NCBI RefSeq assembly: GCF_965222285.1
Contig: NZ_OZ244942.1
Location: 1,054,001-1,118,000, forward strand
Length of the DNA: 64,000 bases
Direction: 5' to 3'
Source of the DNA: Tepidicaulis sp002389665
GTDB lineage: Bacteria; Pseudomonadota; Alphaproteobacteria; Parvibaculales; Parvibaculaceae
Below are positions 28,782-37,658 of this stretch, piece by piece (position 1 is the stretch's first letter; the number at the start of each line of letters is the position of its first letter). The notes under the pieces were generated by a model, which had not been told where the DNA came from, searched no databases, and saw only the letters and a program-made list of their open reading frames with translations. The position numbers and the translations under genes are program-made.

Positions 28782-28828
28782 TTGGCGCGAATCTCTTGGC
28801 TTGTTATGGCTTTTACATAAGGCGCCAA
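28782..28828. promoter_or_regulatory. Spaced inverted repeat flanking the probable HU promoter
   Basis: TTGGCGC at 28782-28788 and its exact complement GCGCCAA at 28822-28828 are 33 nt apart and bracket an AT-richer stretch (CTTGTTATGGCTTTTACATAA) that could hold the HU promoter. The downstream arm is about 29 nt before the HU start. It could be an operator; no regulator can be named. Confidence 0.35.
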
Positions 28829-28856
28829 CCGAGGAGGCCATTCTAGGAGAGATAAG

Positions 28857-29141
28857 ATGAGCAAGGCGGAGTTTATCGAAAACGTTGCAGCAGCTGGCGA
28901 CATGTCCAAAGCGGAAGCCAAGCGTGCTGTGGAACTGGTGTTCGGCGAAATCGAAGCCGGTCTGAAGCGGGCGAAGAAGGACGGCAAATTCACCGTCGGC
29001 ACGTTCGGCACCTTCACGATCACCAAGCGCGCTGCCCGTAAAGGCCGCAACCCGCAGACGGGTGAAGAAATCAAGATCAAGGCGAAGAAGTCTCTGCGCT
29101 TCAAGCCGTCGGCTCAGCTGAAAACGGCTGCCGGCTGCTAA
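28857..29141 (+). CDS. hup: HU family DNA-binding protein
   Basis: A 94-residue histone-like protein that bends and compacts DNA as a dimer. It starts MSKAEFIENVAAAGDMSKAE and contains the dimer core (VELVFGEIEAGLKRA), the FGTFTI strand and the DNA-binding arm with RKGRNPQTGEEIKI, including the conserved Pro that intercalates. The C-terminus (KSLRFKPSAQLK) is normal. The ribosome site GGAGAG lies 8 nt before the ATG. It is monocistronic, with a strong terminator directly after it, as expected for an abundant protein. Confidence 0.95.
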   Translation: MSKAEFIENVAAAGDMSKAEAKRAVELVFGEIEAGLKRAKKDGKFTVGTFGTFTITKRAARKGRNPQTGEEIKIKAKKSLRFKPSAQLKTAAGC

Positions 29142-29164
29142 GACAGCGCGATCTGACGTTTTTG

Positions 29165-29194
29165 AAGGCCCGCCATTGGCGGGCCTTTTCTTTT
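29165..29194 (+). terminator. Intrinsic terminator of the HU gene
   Basis: AAGGCCCGCC at 29165-29174 and GGCGGGCCTT at 29178-29187 form a perfect 10-bp stem with an ATT loop, followed by TTTTCTTTTC. Nearly the same hairpin recurs at 57284-57310. Confidence 0.9.
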
Positions 29195-29250
29195 CGCGCC
29201 GGATCGGTAGCCTCCAAGGCTAGAAGCGAATTGAGCAAGGTTGCGTGAGA

Positions 29251-32214
29251 ATGACGGAAGCCGAGATGACGCCTTATCTGGGACTGGAAGTGCCGCCCCG
29301 GCCGTTTGACGCGAAGCGCGCGGCAGGCTTTCTTGCCGATCTCGAAGAAGAGGTGAAAAAGCTGGAAGGGGCCGAAGGCGCTGGCCTGAAGGCGCTCATC
29401 CAAAGCCAAAAGCCGCTCCTCACCGCCATTCTCGGCAACTCGCCTTACCTCACCCGGCTTATCACTCGCGAGCCGGCCCGCCTGCGCCTGCTGGACGGGC
29501 CGCCGGATGCGGCCTTCGACGCGCTGCTGTCGCGCCTTAAAGACGACGCCATAGAAGCCAGGAACGAAGCGGCGCTCATGGGCGTGCTGCGCCGGGCGAA
29601 GGCAGAAGCTGCGCTCCTTATCGGCGCGGCGGATATTGCCGGTAAATGGACGCTGGAAGAGGTAACGGGCGCGCTCACCCGGTTTGCCGACAAGGCGGTG
29701 AGCCAGGCAACGGACTGGCTCCTGCGCGATGCCCAGAAGAACAAATTCATCGCCGAGCTCGATGCGCAAGAACCTGCCAAAGGCACAGGCTTTCTCGTTC
29801 TTGCCATGGGCAAATACGGGGCGGGCGAGCTCAATTATTCCAGCGATATCGACCTTGTGGTGTTTTTCGAGCCGGGCCGTGTTTCGCTTTGCGAGGGGCG
29901 GGAGGAGCAAGACCTTTGGGTGCGCATCGCCAAGAGCCTTGTGAAGCTTATGCAGGAGCGCACGTCGGACGGCTATGTCTTCCGCACGGATTTGCGCCTG
30001 CGCCCGGACCCGGGCAGCACACCCCTTGCCGTCTCGCTGCCCGCCGCCGAGCAATATTACGAAAGCCGGGGGCAGAACTGGGAGCGCGCGGCGTTCATCA
30101 AGGCGCGCCAGGTCGCCGGGGACAGCGAAATCGGGGAAATGTTCCTGAAAAATATCCGCCCCTATATCTGGCGCAAGAATCTCGACTTCGCCGCCATCGA
30201 AGACATTCATTCTATGAAGCGGCAAATCCATGCGGTGCAGGGCCACGGCAAGATCGCCATTGCCGGGCACAACATCAAGCTGGGACGCGGCGGCATCCGG
30301 GAGATCGAGTTTTTCGTTCAGACCCAGCAATTGATTGCGGGCGGGCGCGATGCGGATTTGCGCGGCAAGCGCACGGTGGAAATGCTGCGCGCGTTGGCGG
30401 AGAAGGAATGGATCACGCCGCAGGCCGCCGAAGAGTTGGTGGAGTCCTACCGGTTTTTGCGCACGCTCGAACACCGCCTGCAAATGGTAGAGGACGAGCA
30501 GACCCATTCGCTGCCGAAAAGCGAGGAAGACCTCGAGCGGATTGCGATTTTCTCCGGCTATAAAGACCGCGCGTCTTTCGATGAAGCGCTGCGCGCGCAT
30601 CTTTCGCGCGTGCAAGGCCATTACGCAGCGCTTTTCGAAAAAGCCCCGCCGCTTGCTGAAGAGGGCGGGAGCCTTGTTTTCACCGGCACGGATGATGACC
30701 CGGAAACCGTGCAAACCTTGAGCGATATGGGCTTCAAACGGCCCTCTGAAATGATGGAGATGATCCGCGGCTGGCATACGGGGCGCTTCGCCGCCACCCG
30801 TTCGCCCCGCTCGCGCGAGCGCCTGACCGCGCTTATGCCGGCACTCTTGAAAGCGCTTTCGCAAACCGCCGATCCCGATGTGGCCTTCACTCGCTTTCAT
30901 AAATTCATCGAGGGCCTGCCCGCAGGCGTGCAGCTTTTCTCGCTCATCTATGCCAATCCGAGCCTTCTCGGTCTCATCGCGGATATTTGCGGCACCGCGC
31001 CCCGCCTTGCCAATCATTTGAGCCGTAATCCGGCTGTGCTCGATGTGGTGCTTGACCCGGAATTCTTTCAGGTGCTGCCGCGCGGGCCGGAGCTGGGTGA
31101 AGGATTGCGCCAGGCGCTTTCCACGGCGCAGAGCTATGAAGGCGCGCTCGATGTGGCGCGCGTCTGGGCGCGCGAGCAGCGGTTCCGCGTCGGCGTGCGC
31201 GTGCTCTCGGGCAGCGCCGATGCGGAAGAAGCTGGCAGCGCTTATTCGGCGATCGCGCGGGAGGTCATTCAGGCGCTTAAGCCCGCCGCCCTCGGCGAAA
31301 TCGAGCGGCGTTACGGCAAGGTGCCCGGCGCGGACATGGCTGTGGTCGCCATGGGCAAACTCGGCAGCGGCGAGATGAGCGCGGAATCCGATCTCGATCT
31401 CATCGTGATTTACGATGTCGATGATGGAGAAGCGGTCTCGAACGGGCCGAAGGAGCTCGGCGTCACACAGTATTACGCCAAGGCCTGCCAGCAGCTCGTC
31501 AATGCGCTCACCGCGCCGACGGCGGAAGGCAAGCTCTATGAGGTGGATATGCGCCTGCGCCCTTCGGGCAATGCCGGGCCCATTGCAACGCGCTATGACA
31601 GTTTTGCCGCTTATCAGGAGGGGGAAGCCTGGACCTGGGAGCATATGGCGCTGACCCGGGCGCGGGTGGCCGCAGGCCCGGCGCCTCTTGCCCAAAAAAT
31701 TGAAACGGAGATTTCCCGTGTGCTCCGCAAGCCACGGGACCCGGTAAAACTGGCCGCGGATGTCGCCGACATGCGCGCCCGCATCGCCAAGGAATTTCCC
31801 GCTTCGGACCCTTGGGAGCTGAAACATGTGCGCGGCGGGCTCATCGATCTTGAGTTTATCGCCCAGTATCTTCAGCTTCGTTACGCCGCCGAAATGCCGG
31901 AGATCCTCTCCCCCCATACGCGCGGCGTATTCGAGGCCGCCGGACGGCTCGGCATTCTGCCCCCCGCCGAGACCGATTTGCTCTTGCATGCCATCGACCT
32001 GGTGTTGAACCTTACCCAGGTCGTGCGCATCTGCGTGACGGGCACGCTCAACCGCGAGGAAACCAATATCGGTTTGAAGAACCTGCTTGCGAGAGTGGGG
32101 GATGCGCCCGACTTTGAGGCCCTGGAGGCCGATCTGAGGGAAAGCCAGAAAGCGGTGCTGAGCTTGTTTGAAAGCTTGATTGGGGGGCTTTCCAAGACCG
32201 ATAGCTCTGGCTAG
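29251..32214 (+). CDS. glnE: Bifunctional glutamine synthetase adenylyltransferase/deadenylase GlnE
   Basis: A protein of about 987 residues with two nucleotidyltransferase domains. The N-terminal one (deadenylylation) shows GAGELNYSSDIDLVVFFE near residues 190-208. The C-terminal one (adenylylation) shows GSGEMSAESDLDLIVIYD near 705-722. GlnE modifies glutamine synthetase in response to PII status, switching off ammonia assimilation in nitrogen excess. ATG 29251 is used; a GTG at 29245 is an alternative nearer to an AAGG site. Its position after the degP/regulator region matches rhizobial gene order. Length is normal for alphaproteobacteria. Confidence 0.95.
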   Translation: MTEAEMTPYLGLEVPPRPFDAKRAAGFLADLEEEVKKLEGAEGAGLKALIQSQKPLLTAILGNSPYLTRLITREPARLRLLDGPPDAAFDALLSRLKDDAIEARNEAALMGVLRRAKAEAALLIGAADIAGKWTLEEVTGALTRFADKAVSQATDWLLRDAQKNKFIAELDAQEPAKGTGFLVLAMGKYGAGELNYSSDIDLVVFFEPGRVSLCEGREEQDLWVRIAKSLVKLMQERTSDGYVFRTDLRLRPDPGSTPLAVSLPAAEQYYESRGQNWERAAFIKARQVAGDSEIGEMFLKNIRPYIWRKNLDFAAIEDIHSMKRQIHAVQGHGKIAIAGHNIKLGRGGIREIEFFVQTQQLIAGGRDADLRGKRTVEMLRALAEKEWITPQAAEELVESYRFLRTLEHRLQMVEDEQTHSLPKSEEDLERIAIFSGYKDRASFDEALRAHLSRVQGHYAALFEKAPPLAEEGGSLVFTGTDDDPETVQTLSDMGFKRPSEMMEMIRGWHTGRFAATRSPRSRERLTALMPALLKALSQTADPDVAFTRFHKFIEGLPAGVQLFSLIYANPSLLGLIADICGTAPRLANHLSRNPAVLDVVLDPEFFQVLPRGPELGEGLRQALSTAQSYEGALDVARVWAREQRFRVGVRVLSGSADAEEAGSAYSAIAREVIQALKPAALGEIERRYGKVPGADMAVVAMGKLGSGEMSAESDLDLIVIYDVDDGEAVSNGPKELGVTQYYAKACQQLVNALTAPTAEGKLYEVDMRLRPSGNAGPIATRYDSFAAYQEGEAWTWEHMALTRARVAAGPAPLAQKIETEISRVLRKPRDPVKLAADVADMRARIAKEFPASDPWELKHVRGGLIDLEFIAQYLQLRYAAEMPEILSPHTRGVFEAAGRLGILPPAETDLLLHAIDLVLNLTQVVRICVTGTLNREETNIGLKNLLARVGDAPDFEALEADLRESQKAVLSLFESLIGGLSKTDSSG

Positions 32215-32409
32215 GGAATTGCAACTGCCAGCCAGAACGGAACCGGCCCTTTGCGCCGGAAGCGGGCACCTGGCCCTGTAGGTCAGGGTTGAACTGGCCT
32301 TTTGTGGTTAACCCCGCAAAAGGCAGCATTCGGGCCGCTTCTGTGCCGAAAAGGGACGTGCCATCTCTGCACAAGGGTGCAGGGGCTGTCTGTTTTGGAG
32401 CTAGGCTTG

Positions 32410-34032
32410 ATGGAACGGTATGATGTTGTCGTGATTGGGGGAGGGGTGAACGGCCTTGCAGCCGCCGCCCGTCTTGCGCAATCCGGCTTCGCCGTTCTGG
32501 TGCTGGAGCGCGGTGAGCAGCCGGAAGCCGCCGCCCTTGCCGGTGAAATCGTTCCCGGTTTTAAAGCGCCGCCCTTCGCGCTGCCGGGCGGCTATCTCGA
32601 TCCCAATTTCGTTTGCGCGTTGGACCTTGGCCGCCATGGGCTGCGCACTCTGCGCCTCGATGGCGGCGTTTCGCTTTTCGGTGATGGGCGCTATGTCGCC
32701 TCCTATACCGATGCGGGCGTCATGACGCGCGAAATTCAGCGCCACAACAAGCGTGATGCGAGCGCCTGGACGCGGTTCGCGCGGGACATGCAGCGCCAGG
32801 CCCGGAGACTCGAAAAACGTATTCTCGAAGAACAGCAGGACCCGGCACGGCGCAGCCCCGCCGTCATCCGCAAGCTGGTGCAGGATGTGCGCGAGCTGGT
32901 GCAAAAACCCGCCCATGATCTCCATGACGAAGCCCGCGTCTGGCTGCAATCGATGGATGCTTTTCTCGACGGGTATTTCCGCAGCGATCATTTGAAAGCG
33001 CATATCGCGTCTGCCGCGCTGCCCGGCCATGCGCAGGGCCCGTGCGGCCAGACGACGGCGGCGCTTCTCCCGCTCCTGTGGATCGGCGAGCGCAGCGGCG
33101 GCATGCCCGCGCGCCTCATGCCGCAAGGGGGCCTGCCTGCGCTTACCAAGGCCATCGCCAATGCGCTGAAAGCGGCAGGCGGCGACATTCGCTTTGGGGC
33201 GGAGGTTGTGGATGTGCGCATGGAAGGGCGCAAGGCCGCCGGTGTCGTGCTTTCCGATGATACGGAAATCGCCGCGCGCTGCGTGCTCTCCGATCTTGAT
33301 GTGAAGCACAGCTATCTCGGCCTTTTTAACTGGTCCTCGCTGCCCAAGCGCTATGTGGAAGAGATCGGCCATTTCCGCACCGAAGGGGTGACGGCGCAGC
33401 TCGATCTAGCCCTCTCCGGCTTTCCGGAATTTCCGGATCTGCCGGAAGGCTGCCCGGCGCTTGCCGGCGGGTTGCGCCTGCCCGGTTTTCTGGACGATAT
33501 GGAATGGGGGTTCGACGATTGGCAGGACCACACGCCGCCGCGCCGTCCGCTCATCGATATGTCTTTCCCGAGCCTTGCCGACCCCTCCCTTGCGCCGGAA
33601 GGCAAGCATCTGGCGAGCATCACGCTCCATTACGTGCCTTACGAATTGCATGACGGGTCCTGGAGCGGCGCGCGCCGGGCTGAACTGGTGCAGCTTGTCT
33701 TGAAGAAACTGGAAGCGGTGAGCCCCGGCTTTATCGAGCGGATCGAAGGCTACCGTCTTGCCTTGCCGCGCGACATTGAAGAACAGACCGGCCACACACA
33801 CGGCGACCCTTTCGCAGGGCAAATGAACCTCGATCAGCTTTTCTTCAACCGGCCAGTGCCCGGCTTTGCCGCTTATGAAGGGCCGGTGGAGAATTTCTAT
33901 CTTTGTTCGGCAAGCGCCCATCCGGGCGGCGCCGGGCTTGGCATTGCCGGTTATAACGTCGCCGAAAAACTGCTCGGCTCACTGAACGGCGGCAGCGGCC
34001 TCTTCCGCCGCGGTAAGGGAGCGGCGGCATGA
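32410..34032 (+). CDS. NAD(P)/FAD-dependent oxidoreductase, PYROXD2/phytoene desaturase-like (first)
   Basis: A 540-residue flavoprotein. The ATG at 32410 begins MERYDVVVIGGGVNGLAAAARL, a Rossmann fold with GGGVNG at residues 10-15. The C-terminal FAD contact is LCSASAHPGGAGLGIAGYNVAEK. The overall form matches the phytoene-desaturase-like PYROXD2 group; no carotenoid genes are present, so carotenoid desaturation is unlikely. The 195-nt leader contains several short hairpins, including CTGCAC/GTGCAG at 32367-32382. Its stop overlaps the start of a second member by 4 nt, and a GcvT-like gene follows, so three genes form one translationally coupled unit. Confidence 0.88.
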   Translation: MERYDVVVIGGGVNGLAAAARLAQSGFAVLVLERGEQPEAAALAGEIVPGFKAPPFALPGGYLDPNFVCALDLGRHGLRTLRLDGGVSLFGDGRYVASYTDAGVMTREIQRHNKRDASAWTRFARDMQRQARRLEKRILEEQQDPARRSPAVIRKLVQDVRELVQKPAHDLHDEARVWLQSMDAFLDGYFRSDHLKAHIASAALPGHAQGPCGQTTAALLPLLWIGERSGGMPARLMPQGGLPALTKAIANALKAAGGDIRFGAEVVDVRMEGRKAAGVVLSDDTEIAARCVLSDLDVKHSYLGLFNWSSLPKRYVEEIGHFRTEGVTAQLDLALSGFPEFPDLPEGCPALAGGLRLPGFLDDMEWGFDDWQDHTPPRRPLIDMSFPSLADPSLAPEGKHLASITLHYVPYELHDGSWSGARRAELVQLVLKKLEAVSPGFIERIEGYRLALPRDIEEQTGHTHGDPFAGQMNLDQLFFNRPVPGFAAYEGPVENFYLCSASAHPGGAGLGIAGYNVAEKLLGSLNGGSGLFRRGKGAAA

Positions 34033-35621
34033 TGGAACATGATCTGGCCTATGATGCGATCGTGATCGGCGCCGGCCATAACGGCCTTGTCGCGGCTGCC
34101 TATCTTGCTGAAGCGGGCAAACGCGTTCTCGTGCTCGAGGCGGGAAGCGATGTGGGCGGCGCGGCGGTGACGGCGGAAATTGCACCCGATTATATGTCCT
34201 CGGCGGGCGCGCATTTGCTCTATGCCTGGCCGCAGCGCATCGAAAAAGATTTAAAGCTCGCCAAGCACGGCTTTGAAATGGCCAGCCGCGATATGGTGAC
34301 TGTTGCGCTCGACAAGGACGGCAAACATCTCGTGCTGCCGGCATCCTCACGCGCCGATATTGCGCGGCTGAAAGACCGCTCGCCCCGCGATGCCGAAGCC
34401 TATGGTCCTTTCATGAAGCGCGTTCAGCGTTATGCGGGGCTTTTGCAGCCGCTGCTGGAAAAAGGCCTGCCGGTGCCGGGTGAGGGGGCGAAGCAAGCGG
34501 TAACGGATGCGCTTTCGCTCATCTGGCGGTTTGAGAAAATGGGCGAAGAAGACCGCCAGGAGCTGGGCCGCTTTCTGCCTGCCAGCATGGCGCAGGTGCT
34601 CGACCGGACGTTCGAGGACCCGCTTCTAAAAGCTGCTCTGGCGATGGATGCGACGCTCGGCCATCACATGGGGCCGAAATCGCCGGGCTCTGCCTATCAA
34701 TATATCTATCGCCTGGCGCAGCAGAACATCGCCGGCGGCAAGATGGGTTATCCGGCAGGCGGCATCGGCGCGCTGCCTCAGGCACTTGCCCGGCTCATCG
34801 GGGAAAGTGAAGGGCGCGTGCGCACGAACAGCCAGGTGCGCCACATTCTCGTTTCGCCCGACGGCAAGACCGAAGGCGTTGTGCTGACCGACGGCACGAA
34901 ATTTCATGCGCCCGTCGTGCTTTCCAGCCTCGATCCGCGCCGCACCTATCTCGATCTTTTAGGCTCTGCGCATCTGGCGCCCGAACAGACGCGCCGCCTG
35001 GGCAGCTGGCGGATGCAGGGCGCCTGCGCCAAAATCAATCTTGCGCTGGAAGGCCTGCCCATCATCGAAGGGCTCGAAGAGCGTGAATATGGCGGGCGCT
35101 GGCTCATCGCGCCGGACATGACGGCGATGGAGCGCGCTTTTGTGGCGGCCAAGCGCAACGAGCTTGCCGTAGACCCGATCATGGAAATCGTGCTGCCGTC
35201 CTATCACGATCCGCGCGCCGCCCCGCCCGGCCACCACACCATGTCGATCCTGCTCCCCCATGTGCCTTATGAACTTGAAGGCGGCTGGGAGGCGCGGCGG
35301 GACGAGTTCACCAAACGCGTCGTCGATGCGGTGGCCGTTTATGCGCCCGACATCAAGATCAAGCTCATCGCGGGGGAAATTCTGACCCCGCCGGAAATCG
35401 AACGGCGCTTCGGCGCGCCGGGTGCCGGCTGGCATCAGGGCGATATGAGCCTCGATCAGACGCTGCTTTTCCGCCCCGGTTATGGGCTTTCCCATGACGA
35501 AGGCCCGGTTGAGGGACTATATCTATGCGGCAGCGGCACGCATCCGGGCGGCGGGCTCACCGGCGAGCCGGGGCGTCTTGCCGCCGCGCATGTGCTGGAG
35601 GGGGGAAGCGCTCATGTCTAA
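34029..35621 (+). CDS. NAD(P)/FAD-dependent oxidoreductase, PYROXD2/phytoene desaturase-like (second)
   Basis: A 530-residue homologue of the upstream protein. The Rossmann motif is AIVIGAGHNGLVAAAYLAEAG (G14, G16, G19), the substrate-domain segment is GGKMGYPAGGIGALPQALARLI, and the C-terminus is YLCGSGTHPGGGLTGEPGRLAA. Start and stop overlap neighbours by 4 and 8 nt. The pair probably arose by duplication and may form a heterodimer or act in successive oxidations; both ideas are inference. The GcvT-like partner downstream suggests a substrate whose one-carbon group goes to tetrahydrofolate. Confidence 0.88.
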   Translation: MMEHDLAYDAIVIGAGHNGLVAAAYLAEAGKRVLVLEAGSDVGGAAVTAEIAPDYMSSAGAHLLYAWPQRIEKDLKLAKHGFEMASRDMVTVALDKDGKHLVLPASSRADIARLKDRSPRDAEAYGPFMKRVQRYAGLLQPLLEKGLPVPGEGAKQAVTDALSLIWRFEKMGEEDRQELGRFLPASMAQVLDRTFEDPLLKAALAMDATLGHHMGPKSPGSAYQYIYRLAQQNIAGGKMGYPAGGIGALPQALARLIGESEGRVRTNSQVRHILVSPDGKTEGVVLTDGTKFHAPVVLSSLDPRRTYLDLLGSAHLAPEQTRRLGSWRMQGACAKINLALEGLPIIEGLEEREYGGRWLIAPDMTAMERAFVAAKRNELAVDPIMEIVLPSYHDPRAAPPGHHTMSILLPHVPYELEGGWEARRDEFTKRVVDAVAVYAPDIKIKLIAGEILTPPEIERRFGAPGAGWHQGDMSLDQTLLFRPGYGLSHDEGPVEGLYLCGSGTHPGGGLTGEPGRLAAAHVLEGGSAHV

Positions 35622-36855
35622 CATTCTCGTTCGCCCTGACTTTGAACCTGAACACCATAACGACGTTCTGGAAAAACATGCCGCGCCGCGCGCCGATCTT
35701 TTCGAAGCCGCGCGGGGCATTCTGCCATTCGAGATACAGGCCGAGCCGACTTGCCTGCACAGTTTTGCCGCCACGGTATGCCGCACCAACGAATGGGCGG
35801 CATGGAACGGCTATACGACGCCGCAGACCTATGTCTCGCTCGCCAGCGAATATGAAGCACTGCACGCGCAGGCAGCGCTTGCCGACATGTCCTGGCTGAC
35901 GAAATACCGCATCAGCGGCCCGCAGGCCGAAGAGTTTCTGCAAAAACTCGTCACCCGCAATGTCGCCGCCTTGCCGGTGCATGGGGCCGCGCGGGTCTTC
36001 TTCTGCGACATGGGCGGCAAGATCGTGGGCGAGGGCGTGCTCTTCCGCCTTGAAGAGGAAGAGTACCGGCTGACGGTGGAAGGCAACCATCTGGACTGGC
36101 TGGACGCCACGGCAGAGGGCTTTAATTGCGCCGTTGAAGATATTTCCGGCACGCTCGGCTGTCTTGCTCTGTCAGGCCCGCAGGCGGTCTCTATCGTCCG
36201 CCAGCGCTTCGGCGATGCGGTTGCGGCTCTGCCGGCGGGTCATGCGGTTTGGGCCGAGCTTCATGCCGCGCCCGTCTACATTTCCCGCACCGGCTCGCTC
36301 GGGCGGGAAGGATTCGAGATTTGGGTGGACGCGGAAGATGCGCCGGTCATCTGGGGCTCGCTTCTGCGCCAGCATAAAGACCTGCTGCGCCCTGCGGGGC
36401 TTGCCGCTTGCGAGCTGCGCCGGCTGGAGCGGGGCATTGCCCGGTTCGGGCGGGATTATTTCGGCGCCGAATGCGCGGTGGACCCGGAGGCCCCCCGCAC
36501 GCCTTATGAATTAGGGGCAGGTGCTTTTGTCGATCTCGAAAAAGGCCCGTTCAATGGCCGCGCCGCACTGGCTAAGGCCAAGGAAAAGGGCGCGGAATGG
36601 TCTCTCGTCGCGCTGGAAATCTCCGGCGGTGAGCCGGCCAGCTTTGCCGCCGTTTATTGCGGCGATGACCGGGCGGGCAGCGCCACCTCCACCGGCTGGT
36701 CACCGGTCCTCTGCGCCAATATCGCGCTTGCCACGATCCGCACCGAAACGCTGGCCGCCGATGAAGGGTTCAACGTCCACGCCGAATTTCCCGGCGAGGT
36801 AGCGGTGCGCCGCGCCCGGCTGCCCGCAAAAATCGCCCGCAGGCCGCTTTTTTAG
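35614..36855 (+). CDS. Aminomethyltransferase (GcvT-like) family protein
   Basis: A 413-residue protein starting MSNILVRPDFEPEH at ATG 35614, within the last codons of the upstream gene. The GCV_T domain (about residues 85-300) shows YRISGPQAEEFLQKLVTRNV, ARVFFCDMGGKIVGEGVLFR and GREGFEIWVDAEDAPVIW. A GCV_T_C domain follows (about 310-405). Members bind tetrahydrofolate and accept methyl or methylene groups from glycine, dimethylglycine, sarcosine or dimethylsulfoniopropionate. No other glycine-cleavage genes are nearby, so a catabolic demethylation role is more likely than the glycine cleavage system. The substrate is unknown. Confidence 0.85.
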   Translation: MSNILVRPDFEPEHHNDVLEKHAAPRADLFEAARGILPFEIQAEPTCLHSFAATVCRTNEWAAWNGYTTPQTYVSLASEYEALHAQAALADMSWLTKYRISGPQAEEFLQKLVTRNVAALPVHGAARVFFCDMGGKIVGEGVLFRLEEEEYRLTVEGNHLDWLDATAEGFNCAVEDISGTLGCLALSGPQAVSIVRQRFGDAVAALPAGHAVWAELHAAPVYISRTGSLGREGFEIWVDAEDAPVIWGSLLRQHKDLLRPAGLAACELRRLERGIARFGRDYFGAECAVDPEAPRTPYELGAGAFVDLEKGPFNGRAALAKAKEKGAEWSLVALEISGGEPASFAAVYCGDDRAGSATSTGWSPVLCANIALATIRTETLAADEGFNVHAEFPGEVAVRRARLPAKIARRPLF

Positions 36856-36871
36856 AGCTTTCCCGGGCCCC

Positions 36872-36896
36872 CTGAAAAAAATCCGACTTTTTTCAG
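36872..36896. repeat. A/T-rich perfect inverted repeat after the GcvT-like gene
   Basis: CTGAAAAAA at 36872-36880 and TTTTTTCAG at 36888-36896 are exact complements separated by seven bases. The stem is mostly A-T, so it is a weak candidate terminator. The T run on each strand within the arms could also act bidirectionally. Confidence 0.4.
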
Positions 36897-37101
36897 TTTC
36901 CAGCGACGGAATCCGCGCTGCCATCCGTTTATAGGGGCAAGCGCATGGGACAGGTATGCATACCCCCTCGGACAGATGCATCCCTCAGCCTCCTCGATCG
37001 ATCCCCTGCGCCAATAGGACCGGCCGGTGAGCTTCTCCCCCCTCGGTTCGCCGGCCGTGTCCTTGAGTGAACAGATTGAGGTCAATGAATTGGAGAGAGA
37101 T

Positions 37102-37563
37102 ATGAAATCCTGGATGAAAGTTATCGGCGGTGCCGTTCTCGGCTTGAGCCTGGCAGCGGGCATTGCTGTTGCCGAAAATCAGGGGCCGCGCGGCGGCAAA
37201 ATGTTCGACAAGCTCGATACGAATGGCGACGGCAAGATCACGCAGGAAGAAATGGCGGCTGCCAGAGAAGCGCGCTTTGCCAAAGTGGATGCGGATGGGG
37301 ACGGCTTCGTCACCCAGGAAGAAATGACCGCCCATATGATGGCACGTCATGAAGAGCGCATGAAAACGATGTTCGAACGTCAGGATGCCGATGGGGACGG
37401 TAAGCTGGCTGCCGGTGAATTCGGCGGTCATGGCGCAAAGATGTTCGAGATGATGGATGCGGACGGTGACGGCGCGGTGACGAAGGAAGAAGCCAAGGCC
37501 GCCCGCGAGAAAATGCGCGCCCATCATGGCAAAGGCCCGCGCGGCCCGGGCGCTGGCGAGTAA
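37102..37563 (+). CDS. Exported four-EF-hand calcium-binding protein
   Basis: A 153-residue protein. The ATG at 37102 follows GGAGAGAGA and gives a signal peptide (VIGGAVLGLSLAAGIAVA, cleavage near AVA-EN). Four canonical 12-residue EF-hand loops start at D39 (DTNGDGKITQEE), D63 (DADGDGFVTQEE), D95 (DADGDGKLAAGE) and D119 (DADGDGAVTKEE). The C-terminus is His- and Gly-rich (HHGKGPRGPG). It should bind calcium, or possibly another metal, in the periplasm. It lies just upstream of an ECF sigma factor operon with a metal-sensor-like protein, so it may be a target or a buffer of that system. Confidence 0.9.
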   Translation: MKSWMKVIGGAVLGLSLAAGIAVAENQGPRGGKMFDKLDTNGDGKITQEEMAAAREARFAKVDADGDGFVTQEEMTAHMMARHEERMKTMFERQDADGDGKLAAGEFGGHGAKMFEMMDADGDGAVTKEEAKAAREKMRAHHGKGPRGPGAGE

Positions 37564-37580
37564 TCGTCTTTTCAAGCTAA

Positions 37581-37609
37581 GCTCTGCGGCGGACCATCTG
37601 CCGCAGAGC
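37581..37609. repeat. Perfect 10-bp hairpin between the EF-hand and sigma factor genes
   Basis: GCTCTGCGGC at 37581-37590 pairs exactly with GCCGCAGAGC at 37600-37609 around a 9-nt loop. There is no following T run, so it looks more like a message-processing, stabilising or attenuating hairpin than a standard terminator. It lies 18 nt after the EF-hand stop. Confidence 0.5.
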
Positions 37610-37658
37610 GGGGTCCGGGCTGTGATGCTTGGGCCCGGCCCGCAGAAGTGAGACGCGC

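Noticed and set aside
29101..31989. Very long open frame (about 960 codons) on the minus strand opposite glnE
   Set aside because: It lies almost wholly antisense to glnE, which has clear domain motifs. Long antisense frames are common where GC-rich codon use removes stops. The translation is Arg/His-rich with no recognisable domain.
32215..32409. Structured leader before the FAD/GcvT-like operon considered as a glycine riboswitch
   Set aside because: Several short hairpins exist (for example 32367-32382), but I see no glycine riboswitch consensus core, and the neighbouring genes are not the glycine cleavage system.
36908..36929. GGAAT followed by CGTT upstream of the EF-hand gene, resembling an ECF sigma promoter
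   Set aside because: The spacer is 13 nt, shorter than the usual 15-17 for ECF promoters, so I do not call it.
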